Below the pieces are notes generated by a model that ran no database searches, was not told the origin of the DNA, and was given only the letters and a program-made list of their open reading frames with translations. DNA of 14,008 nt from the NCBI GenBank assembly GCA_934700415.1, contig CAKUXN010000013.1:1-14008 (forward strand), written 5' to 3'. A program made the translations under genes and the position numbers. Shown in pieces: positions 7,071-13,679 of this stretch. Each line of letters opens with the position of its first letter. The first letter of the stretch is position 1. Source of the stretch: an uncultured Candidatus Saccharibacteria bacterium. Its GTDB lineage: Bacteria; Patescibacteriota; Saccharimonadia; Saccharimonadales; Saccharimonadaceae.

Positions 7071-7107
7071 GTTATCTGAGCTACAAGCACATTAGAAAGG
7101 CTATCAA

Positions 7108-7326
7108 ATGCCTAGAACCTACAAGAAAGCACAGAAGCATAAAAATAGCTTTCTGTGTTCAAACGAGATCATAATCTTCACCAAAGAAGCGCGCAAACTG
7201 CTAGGCAAAGCAGACTCTGATAAAATCTCAGACTTAGAGCTTGCCAACCTGATCGGACTAATGCACCGTATCGCTAGCGATCTTATTGATATAAAAATCG
7301 TCCATTCTGGCGAAAAGGTGGTATAG
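7108..7326 (+). CDS. Small basic protein ahead of the recombinase, 72 residues
   Basis: The start is supported by GAAAGG at 7095-7100 with a seven-base spacer. The protein is basic at the N-terminus (MPRTYKKAQKHKN) and otherwise looks helical, with ISDLELANLIGLMHRIASDL near residues 40-59. I do not recognise the family. Its TAG ends two bases before the recombinase ATG, so the two are co-transcribed and probably translationally coupled; the recombinase Shine-Dalgarno sequence lies inside its last codons. Small proteins coupled to serine integrases are sometimes accessory or directionality factors. That role is a guess from position only. Confidence 0.72.
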   Translation: MPRTYKKAQKHKNSFLCSNEIIIFTKEARKLLGKADSDKISDLELANLIGLMHRIASDLIDIKIVHSGEKVV

Positions 7327-7327
7327 T

Positions 7328-8926
7328 ATGTTGTTAATGAACGATGGAGTAAAACGCGTTGCGTTCGGCTACACTCGCGTCTCGACGGAAGAACAAACTT
7401 ACGGCGCTTCTTTGGAAAACCAAAGACTTGCAATACAAAAATACGCAAATCAAAACGATATAGAAATAATCGGCTGGTATACCGACGCTGGCATTTCAGC
7501 TAAAACCGCACACCGCCCAGAACTTCAGAAGATGTTGGCAGATATTGCAAGACGCAAAGGGCGCATAGATCATGTAGTCGTTTATAACGTATCGCGCATT
7601 TCTCGCGACATGACGTCATTCTTTAACGATATTGGTTTTATCCTAGCCAAATGCGGTGTCACATTGCGCTCTACGCAAGAAGTAATCGACGAATCGCCAA
7701 CTGGCCGCTTTATGCTAAATATCGCGTTATCGGTTCACCAGCTCGATAATGATATTAAATCGAAGACCGTTAAGGACGATATGGCGCTTCTTGCAAGTTA
7801 TGGCTGGTGGCTATCGCAAGCGCCGCTCGGGCTGAAGCTAAAGCCGATCGTAACCGGCGAATATACTAACGACGGCAAGAAAAAGCACCATAACACGCTC
7901 GAGATCGACGAGACGAACGATATTGGCAAGAATATCCAATTCCTGCTGAATCGTTTCTCCGAGGGCGATATAGCGCCAATGGAGCTAGTAAACTTAGTGC
8001 ATAAGATGGGCGTGAACGGCAAGAATGGCAAGCCTATTACACTAAACACCATGCTTGGCATTCTGCGTCAGTCAGTTTACGCCGGATATAACACATCTAA
8101 AAACTTACTAGACGGCAAGCCGACTAAAATCAAGGACTTTGACGGCCTTATCGATATTGATACTTATAATGAGAATCAACGGATCCTAAGTGGTAAATGC
8201 GCTCCACTGGTGCCGAGTAATAGCGAGCTATATCCACTTCGCAAATTATTGATTTGCTCAAAATGTGGAACGCTGATACGATCTAGCGCGCCACGAAGCT
8301 CTGCTGGTAAGAGGTTGCCGCGCTATCACTGCACAACAAAAGGCCATAGCTCGGTTCCGATCGAGGAAATGCACCAACTATTTGTAGACTTCCTAGAAGA
8401 AATAACGCCTAATGAGGGTACTATTAAGCTATTTAAGGAAATAGTGAAACGTACAGCGGCCAAAAAGCTTGGCGATACGACGCGTGAGCTAGCACAGCAC
8501 CGCGAAGCAATATCGGATATCGATAAGAAACTAATAGAAGCGGTAGACGCTATGCTAGATGGCAAGATCACAATTGACGACAAGAACAGGTATAGCGAAG
8601 CATTAGAGCAGAAGCGCCAAGATCTGCGACGAGAAATTGATAAATTGGAACGGAACCAAGGCCTAAATGAAGCCACAATAGATTACGTGTGTAATTTTAT
8701 GACAAAGCCGGCCAAGCTCTGGAAAGACGTCGACCTCGAGACGAGACAGGCGTTCCAAAAAATGCTGTTTCCGAATGGTCTACACTTCGATATTAAAGAC
8801 AAAATTTTTGGAACGGACGATTTAAGCCCACTCTTCTCCGTTATTAACAACAAAAAAGAGCCTGATTCTGGCTCTGATTGCGAAATGGTGATCTCGGCGG
8901 GAGTCGAACCCGCGTTGTCGGGATGA
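7328..8926 (+). CDS. Large serine recombinase (site-specific integrase)
   Basis: The N-terminal resolvase domain (about 9-150) has the nucleophile Ser19 in GYTRVST and the conserved VSRISRD at 88-94. A recombinase domain follows (about 164-260), then a zinc ribbon with CSKC (310-313) and C335/H340, then a long helical region (about 385-447) typical of the coiled-coil part of large serine integrases, which drive integration and excision of mobile elements. The start could be ATG 7328 or ATG 7340; AAGGTGG at 7315-7321 fits 7328. The family-like sequence appears to end near residue 511 (SPLFSVINNKKEP). The last 23 residues are encoded across the tRNA-Glu terminator hairpin and 41 bases of the antisense of tRNA-Glu, so the C-terminus was probably set by the integration junction. 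It is the last gene of the element before chromosomal DNA. Confidence 0.92.
   Translation: MLLMNDGVKRVAFGYTRVSTEEQTYGASLENQRLAIQKYANQNDIEIIGWYTDAGISAKTAHRPELQKMLADIARRKGRIDHVVVYNVSRISRDMTSFFNDIGFILAKCGVTLRSTQEVIDESPTGRFMLNIALSVHQLDNDIKSKTVKDDMALLASYGWWLSQAPLGLKLKPIVTGEYTNDGKKKHHNTLEIDETNDIGKNIQFLLNRFSEGDIAPMELVNLVHKMGVNGKNGKPITLNTMLGILRQSVYAGYNTSKNLLDGKPTKIKDFDGLIDIDTYNENQRILSGKCAPLVPSNSELYPLRKLLICSKCGTLIRSSAPRSSAGKRLPRYHCTTKGHSSVPIEEMHQLFVDFLEEITPNEGTIKLFKEIVKRTAAKKLGDTTRELAQHREAISDIDKKLIEAVDAMLDGKITIDDKNRYSEALEQKRQDLRREIDKLERNQGLNEATIDYVCNFMTKPAKLWKDVDLETRQAFQKMLFPNGLHFDIKDKIFGTDDLSPLFSVINNKKEPDSGSDCEMVISAGVEPALSG
8852..8875 (-). terminator. Intrinsic terminator of tRNA-Glu
   Basis: On the minus strand AGAGCC (8875-8870) pairs with GGCTCT (8862-8857) across a seven-base loop, followed by a run of T down to 8852. 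It begins 11 bases after the tRNA 3' end. It lies inside the plus-strand recombinase gene, coding for residues near 509-516. Confidence 0.75.
8852..8926. other. Probable element-chromosome junction (attachment site region) at tRNA-Glu
   Basis: Accessory genes including a serine integrase end here, and core genes begin beyond the tRNA. The integrase gene runs into the 3' part of the tRNA gene, the usual picture when an element inserts at a tRNA 3' end and leaves the tRNA intact. No second copy of the tRNA 3' end is seen elsewhere in the window, so the other junction is outside it. The exact crossover could lie anywhere from the terminator to the T-arm. Confidence 0.45.
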
Positions 8927-8960
8927 AAACCCGATGTACTAACCGTTATACTACGAGACC
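8886..8960 (-). tRNA. tRNA-Glu (anticodon UUC)
   Basis: Read on the minus strand, the gene starts GGTCTCG at 8960 and ends with encoded CCA at 8888-8886. The acceptor stem has seven pairs (GGTCTCG with CGAGATC, one G-U). The anticodon arm is TCGGG, loop TTTTCAT, CCCGA, giving anticodon TTC. The T-arm is GCGGG, TTCGACT, CCCGC. It is intact despite the neighbouring insertion. It has its own promoter and terminator, so it is transcribed alone. Confidence 0.97.
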
Positions 8961-8968
8961 GCAGGATT

Positions 8969-8997
8969 ATTATAACAAAAAGAGTCAAAATGTGCAA
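8969..8997 (-). promoter_or_regulatory. Promoter of tRNA-Glu
   Basis: On the minus strand TTGCAC (8997-8992) and a perfect TATAAT (8974-8969) are separated by 17 bases. Transcription would start about two bases before the mature tRNA 5' end. The -35 box lies inside the last codons of the upstream membrane protein gene. Confidence 0.75.
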
Positions 8998-9494
8998 GAG
9001 TAAGTGTAGTCTACCTGGTAGTTTTTCTTGCCAAACGGAGCTTCGGGATAGATGCGGACAAAGGTTTTATTTTCATCGCAATGAGATTTTAAGAGGGCGG
9101 CGGATTCGGTGTATGATTTCTCATTAAATAAAAGTAGTTGCCGAAGTGAAATTGTTGCAAAGCCAGGTTCTTTATAACGAGATATGATTTTTTCCAAAGA
9201 GTCAATGTCGCTGGCAGTACCAACAAGGTTGGGATAATAATAATTTTCGTAATAATCGGAAACGATTGAAGAAAAATTTTGTTTTACTAAACGTTCGGTG
9301 TTATTAAAAGAGCAGGTAAGAAGAGCTAAAACCACAATTAACATTGAAAATAAAATAATTATTAGAATTGTTTTTTTGGCGGAGGAAAAAACTTTGCGAT
9401 CGATTTTTTTCTGTTTAGCAAGATGAGAAGATTTAATACGCATACGAGAAGTATGAAAAGAAGCACTGGCGTTTTTATTTTTATGGGTTACCAT
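8985..9494 (-). CDS. Single-pass membrane protein of unknown function, 169 residues
   Basis: Residues 1-40 are strongly basic (KNKN, KQKKIDRK, KK), followed by one hydrophobic segment at about 41-61 (TILIIILFSMLIVVLALLTC) and a mainly polar C-terminal part. By the positive-inside rule the N-terminus is cytoplasmic and the C-terminus outside. Two cysteines in the outer part (139 and 167) could form a disulfide. It is not a convincing lipoprotein signal: the hydrophobic stretch is deep in the chain and the box reads LLTC. I do not recognise the family. The ATG at 9494 lies six bases from its -10 box, so the mRNA is probably leaderless; an internal Met18 is an alternative start. Divergent from pyruvate kinase. 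Confidence 0.72.
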   Translation of the reverse strand: MVTHKNKNASASFHTSRMRIKSSHLAKQKKIDRKVFSSAKKTILIIILFSMLIVVLALLTCSFNNTERLVKQNFSSIVSDYYENYYYPNLVGTASDIDSLEKIISRYKEPGFATISLRQLLLFNEKSYTESAALLKSHCDENKTFVRIYPEAPFGKKNYQVDYTYSCTF

Positions 9495-9500
9495 AGCCTA

Positions 9501-9532
9501 ATCTTACCATAAAAACTTTATTATGGTAATAT
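9501..9532. promoter_or_regulatory. Symmetrical bidirectional promoter between pyk and the membrane protein
   Basis: Plus strand: TTACCA (9504-9509), 17 bases, TGG then TAATAT (9527-9532), then ATG at 9539. Minus strand: TTACCA (9529-9524), 17 bases, TGG then TAAGAT (9506-9501), then ATG at 9494. Each -35 box lies on the reverse complement of the other promoter's extended -10. The centre is the 20-bp imperfect palindrome CCATAAAAACTTTATTATGG (9507-9526). Both start codons sit six bases from their -10 box. Confidence 0.65.
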
Positions 9533-9538
9533 ATTTGT

Positions 9539-10949
9539 ATGAGTAAGCTTTTTAAACGCACAAAAATATTAGCTACAATTGGGCCAGCGACGAATTCGGC
9601 GGAAAAAGTTGAAGAAGTAATTATGGCTGGCGTAAATGGATGTAGGCTTAATTGTTCACATGGCTCAAATGAAGAACGTGAACAACAGATAAAATGGATT
9701 CGAGCAGCCGCGAAGAAAAAAGGTCGCAGTGTGGCTATTCTTCAAGATTTGCAAGGACCAAAAATTCGCCTTGGGATGTTGAAAGATAATCACTTAGATT
9801 TGAAAAAAGGTGACGAGCTGGTCTTGGAAGCGGCGACTGATTTTGAACACGATGGTGGGATGACATTGCCAGTGCAATACAATCTGGCCGAGAAAGTTAA
9901 AATTGGTGAACCGCTATCGATGTTTGATGGTAAAGTAAAAGCGACAATTGTAGGAATTGAATCTGATACGGCAATTCGAATTGAGATATTAAATGACGGG
10001 TTTATTATGTCGCGCAAAGGACTTAATTTACCAGATACTGATTTTGGTGGTGATATTTTAACTGAAAAAGATATGGCTGACATTGAATATGGCGCGACTC
10101 TCGTTTGTGCAGTCAGCTTCTGATATTTTGAAGTTAAAACAAATATTACTTTCGCTTGGATCGACTGCTAAGGTAATTGCTAAAATTGAGACAAAGAAAG
10201 CTATCTCAAGTGATGAACATCTAGAAGAGATTGTGAAAGCGGCGGATGGAATTATGGTGGCACGTGGAGATATGGCTGTAGAAGCTGGTACTGAAGTAGT
10301 ACCGATGGTACAGCGAAAATTAATCGCAATGTGTAGGGCCCATGCGAAGCTTTGTATCGTGGCGACACAAATGCTTTCATCAATGGTAGATAGTCCTGAG
10401 CCGACGCGTGCAGAAGTGTCTGATGTGGCGACTGCAGTAGTGCAAGGAGCTGATGTAGTGATGCTTTCAGATGAAACGGCAAATGGTAACTATCCTGTCG
10501 AAACCGTCAAAGAAATGAAAAAAGTTATTTTGTATACGCAAAACCATTCACGTGTGGCACCGATTTCGCGTTCACCGGAAGGAGAATCGGCGGTGTATGA
10601 CGCCATATCGGGTGCAGCAGTGAGACTAGCGGAAACGATTGATGCTGATGTGATTATTTGTCAGACTGCTTCTGGCGCTACAGCGTTTGCAACTGCGGCA
10701 CAGAGACCAAATTTGCCGATTGTGTCGGTGACGGCAAATCAGCGAGTAGCAAATCAATTGGCTCTACTTTATGCAAATTCAGCCTTCGTGAGAACATATT
10801 CTGAAGAATTCGGTTATGAACTAGCGAAGGAATTAAAACAGAGTGAATATCTTAAAACTAAGGAAGGCGAAAAAGATTTATTGACTGTAATTGTGTCTGG
10901 CGATAAGAATAAGTTTGGTACTGATACTATAATGGTCAGGCGGATATAG
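9539..10949 (+). pseudogene. pyk: Pyruvate kinase, interrupted by a small deletion and frameshift
   Basis: Pyruvate kinase turns phosphoenolpyruvate and ADP into pyruvate and ATP. The first frame (9539 to a TGA ending at 10123) has KTKILATIGPAT, RLNCSHG (36-42) and DLQGPKIR, then EKDMADIEYGA. The second frame, from about 10098 to 10949, resumes at LSFVQSASDI and carries KVIAKIET, the ARGDMAVE Mg site, the ATQML motif and a full C-terminal domain. Against other pyruvate kinases about eight residues (the stretch equivalent to EQGVDFVA) are missing, with a net change of 3n-1 bases, for example -23. Joined and repaired it would be about 477 residues, the normal length. As written the chain stops at 194 residues. 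The lesion is either real or an assembly error; there is no slippery sequence. The end overlaps the end of pgk by 14 bases. Confidence 0.88.
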
Positions 10950-11988
10950 CTTCAAGGCCTGGAAGGGGCTTACCGAGAAGAAGTTCAAGGGCAGCACCTC
11001 CGCCAGTAGAAACTAGTGAATAATGGAGACTTGGATGGGTCTCCATTAAGTTTTCTACGAAACCAGTAGTATCTCCGCCACAAACAATAGTAACAGCGTT
11101 TTCTTTTTTGCCCATTAAATCGGCTACGATATTGGAAGCGGTGGCATATGCAGGGTCTTCGGCATAACCGAGTAGTCCATTCCAAATGATTGTCTTGGCA
11201 TCAGCAATGTATTCAGCGATTTTGGCCGTAGAAATAGGGCCGATATCTAGTTTATGACCTTCGGAATCTTCGTCAAAATCATTTGCAACATAAATTTTGT
11301 CGGATTTTGAGGTGTAGCCATCGGCGGCGATTTTGCCACCTACAGCAATATGATCGGCTTTAGGTAAAATTTTTTCAATCAGAGGTTGTTTGTCGGAAAT
11401 TTTGGAGCCACCAATAATGAACAAAACTGGATGAGTAGGGTTCTTTGTGATTGCTTTTAGATTTTTAACTTCTTTTTCGAGCAAAAGACCAGCATAAACG
11501 GATAAATGATTTTTAATGGCATCAGTAGATGCATGAGCGCGGTGAATGACCGCAAAACCATCTTGGACATAAATATCAGCACCGGTAGAGGTAGTAATCT
11601 CGGCGATAAAATCGTCTGAGTTGGCTTCTTCGCCAGGGAAGAAACGGAGATTTTCGAGTAAAAGAATACCGCCTTTTGGTAATTTTTTAACAGCTTGCTC
11701 GACATCTGGACCAGATACGTCGTCGATAAAACTAACATTTGGAAGAAGCTTTGCTAGCTCGGTGGCAACTGGCTTTAATGATAGTGATTTATCTTTTCCC
11801 TCTGGACGACCGAGATGGGAAATGAGGATGATTTTACTGGCTCCATGCTCACGTAGATATTCAAGAGTAGGAAGGCTAGCACGAATGCGAAGATTGCTTT
11901 CTACTTTGCCATCTTTTAATGGTACATTATAATCTACTCTTACGAGTACAGTTTTATTTTTAACATCAATATCTCGAATTGTTTTCAT
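10936..11988 (-). CDS. pgk: Phosphoglycerate kinase, compact form
   Basis: It transfers phosphate from 1,3-bisphosphoglycerate to ADP in glycolysis. Visible motifs are RVDYNVP (17-23), SHLGRP (57-62), ENLRF (112-116), DGFAVIHRAHAST (143-155), GGSKISDK (193-200), GGDTTG (304-309) and STGGGAALELL (327-337). At 350 residues it is about 40-50 shorter than the usual 390-400. The loss lies mostly after IAVGGK (215-219), where the usual GGGMAYTFL segment and following helix are replaced by a short link. The usual WNGPxGxFE is WNGLLGYAED (269-278). The start is supported by AAGGA (11998-11994) five bases from the ATG. It converges on pyruvate kinase and their coding ends overlap by 14 bases. Confidence 0.95.
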   Translation of the reverse strand: MKTIRDIDVKNKTVLVRVDYNVPLKDGKVESNLRIRASLPTLEYLREHGASKIILISHLGRPEGKDKSLSLKPVATELAKLLPNVSFIDDVSGPDVEQAVKKLPKGGILLLENLRFFPGEEANSDDFIAEITTSTGADIYVQDGFAVIHRAHASTDAIKNHLSVYAGLLLEKEVKNLKAITKNPTHPVLFIIGGSKISDKQPLIEKILPKADHIAVGGKIAADGYTSKSDKIYVANDFDEDSEGHKLDIGPISTAKIAEYIADAKTIIWNGLLGYAEDPAYATASNIVADLMGKKENAVTIVCGGDTTGFVENLMETHPSLHYSLVSTGGGAALELLLGKPLPGLEAISA

Positions 11989-12020
11989 AGGATTCCTTTT
12001 AAATTGACCTCTATATAAAA

Positions 12021-12049
12021 AATATACTACAGGTAAAATTAGAAATCAA
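12021..12049 (-). promoter_or_regulatory. Promoter of pgk
   Basis: On the minus strand TTGATT (12049-12044) and TATATT (12026-12021) are 17 bases apart. Transcription would start near 12014, giving a leader of about 25 bases that carries the Shine-Dalgarno sequence. It shares the 107-base divergent region with the promoter of the HTH-MurA gene. Confidence 0.6.
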
Positions 12050-12080
12050 CAGAAAATAAATTTGCAAAATATGCGTCCTG

Positions 12081-12089
12081 TGATATAAT
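12081..12089 (+). promoter_or_regulatory. Extended -10 of the HTH-MurA gene, apparently leaderless
   Basis: TGATATAAT (12081-12089) is an extended -10 with a perfect hexamer; a weak TTGCAA lies 16 bases before the hexamer (12062-12067). The ATG at 12096 is six bases after the box and no Shine-Dalgarno sequence is present. Confidence 0.65.
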
Positions 12090-12095
12090 TTTTGC

Positions 12096-13646
12096 ATGAA
12101 GAAAAATCGAACTTATCAACAGGTGATTGGTGAAACTATCGAGCAAATGCGACTTGAAAAAGGTTGGACACAAGGCGATTTGGCGCGAGAAATTGGTACG
12201 AGCCAATCGGCAATTCATCGAATTGAAAAGGGTGGTCAAAATGTATCGCTTGAAATGATTAAAAAGATTTCTGAAGCGTTAGGTAATCAAATTCTCTCTA
12301 TAAATGATTCTGTTTCGCAAAGTTTTAGGATTCGTGGCGGACGTGAACTTAATGGTGAAATTACGATAAATACTTCTAAGAATGCTGCGGTGGGGCTACT
12401 ATGTGCAGCTTTATTAAATTCTGGTAAAACTGTATTTCACCGAGTAGCACGAATAGAAGAAGTGTTTAGGATTATTGAGGTGCTTGAATCAATTGGCGTA
12501 AAATGTCATTGGCGCAATCGCCATCGTGATCTAGAAATTATATCACCACGTGAATTGAAGCTTGAGGAAATGGATATCGAGGCAGCTCGAAGAACGAGAT
12601 CAATTATCATGTTTTTGGGTCCGCTACTTCATAGATACCCTAATTTTAGATTGCCTTATGCTGGTGGTTGTTCGCTCGGAACCCGTACGGTAGAACCGCA
12701 TATTCAAGCCTTAAAATCTTTCGGACTAGATGTAGATGCAGTGTGTGAAAGTGGTTTTTATCATGTAAAAGTAAACCAAACTACGCTTAATAAATATACT
12801 GATAGATATATCGTGCTAACAGAACGAGGCGATACGGTAACGGAAAACGTCTTAATGGCGGCAGCTTTGAGTCCAGGAAAGACTACAATTGTCGGAGCTT
12901 CACCTAACTACATGGTGCAAGATGTGTGTTTCTTTTTGGAAAAACTTGGGGTTAAGATAAGTGGTATTGGTACTACGACATTAACGGTACAAGGTCATTC
13001 AGCGATTGATGAGGATATTGAATATAATGTGTCTGAAGACCCAATAGAAGCGATGAGCTTTATTGCGGTGGCGCTCGTAACGAATTCAGAAATTACAATA
13101 AGGCGTGCGCCGATTGAATTTTTGGAAATTGAACTTGAAATACTTAAAAGTATGAATGCTAATATCGAAAAATCAGAAGAGTATTATTCAAATAATGAAC
13201 GGACAAGACTAGTAGATTTGGTGGTAAAAAAATCTAAATTAGTAGCACCAGTCGACAAAATTCATCCAATGCCATTTCCGGGTCTCAATATTGATAATTT
13301 ACCATTCTTTTCGGTGATTGCAGCAGTAGCGGAAGGGCGAACTTTGATACACGACTGGGTATTTGAAAATAGAGCGGTATATATTACAGAGCTTTCAAAC
13401 TTGAACGCTAAGATTGAGTTGCTTGATGCGCATCGTGTATACATTGAGGGTCCGACTAATTGGCGGGCTGCTGAGATGGTGGCGCCACAAGCGTTGAGGC
13501 CGGCAGTGGTAATTTTGATTGCGATGTTGGCAGCTCCAGGGACATCGATTTTAAGAAACGTATATTCTATTAATCGTGGTTATCAGGATTTTGCGGCAAG
13601 ATTAAGGCACCTTGGCGCGGATATTACACCGCTTACTGGAATATAA
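12096..13646 (+). CDS. murA: UDP-N-acetylglucosamine enolpyruvyl transferase with N-terminal Xre HTH
   Basis: MurA-type enzymes add enolpyruvate from PEP to UDP-GlcNAc, the first committed step of peptidoglycan synthesis in the cytoplasm. Residues 8-65 are an Xre/Cro-type helix-turn-helix (TQGDLAREIGTSQSAIHRIE). The enolpyruvyl transferase part runs from about 76 to 516, with SKNAAV (94-99) and AGGCSLGTR (189-197), where Cys192 corresponds to the fosfomycin-target cysteine. The substrate-binding PFPGFPTD block is altered to PFPGLNID. At 516 residues it is longer than the usual 420 because of the HTH. The fusion suggests the protein also binds DNA, perhaps its own promoter region shared with pgk; that is inference. 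I recall HTH-MurA fusions as a Saccharibacteria trait. It could be a MurA-like paralogue rather than the main MurA. Confidence 0.88.
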   Translation: MKKNRTYQQVIGETIEQMRLEKGWTQGDLAREIGTSQSAIHRIEKGGQNVSLEMIKKISEALGNQILSINDSVSQSFRIRGGRELNGEITINTSKNAAVGLLCAALLNSGKTVFHRVARIEEVFRIIEVLESIGVKCHWRNRHRDLEIISPRELKLEEMDIEAARRTRSIIMFLGPLLHRYPNFRLPYAGGCSLGTRTVEPHIQALKSFGLDVDAVCESGFYHVKVNQTTLNKYTDRYIVLTERGDTVTENVLMAAALSPGKTTIVGASPNYMVQDVCFFLEKLGVKISGIGTTTLTVQGHSAIDEDIEYNVSEDPIEAMSFIAVALVTNSEITIRRAPIEFLEIELEILKSMNANIEKSEEYYSNNERTRLVDLVVKKSKLVAPVDKIHPMPFPGLNIDNLPFFSVIAAVAEGRTLIHDWVFENRAVYITELSNLNAKIELLDAHRVYIEGPTNWRAAEMVAPQALRPAVVILIAMLAAPGTSILRNVYSINRGYQDFAARLRHLGADITPLTGI

Positions 13647-13663
13647 TTTGCGGTTAGTGATTG

Positions 13664-13672
13664 TGGTATAAT
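13664..13672 (+). promoter_or_regulatory. Extended -10 of the helicase gene, apparently leaderless
   Basis: TGGTATAAT (13664-13672) is an extended -10 box with seven bases before ATG 13680. An in-frame ATG at 13671 overlaps the box and so cannot be transcribed from it, which favours 13680 as the start. Confidence 0.6.
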
Positions 13673-13679
13673 GAAACCC

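Noticed and set aside
7022..7075. T-box riboswitch (GGTGG ... ACCGC similarity)
   Set aside because: The T-box core string is not present intact, the terminator precedes rather than follows it, and the similarity is explained by the tandem repeats.
7013..7180. Open frame of about 53 codons running through the tandem repeats and into the 72-residue gene
   Set aside because: No start codon or ribosome site; it ends inside the 72-residue gene, which has a clear start of its own.
7119..7448. Long minus-strand frame opposite the 72-residue gene and the integrase start
   Set aside because: Antisense to two well-supported genes, low-complexity Arg/Ser content, no ribosome site.
10083..10949. Second pyruvate kinase frame as an independent gene starting at TTG 10083
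   Set aside because: It starts inside the EYGA region of the first frame with no ribosome site, and it continues the same fold; it is the downstream half of the broken pyk.
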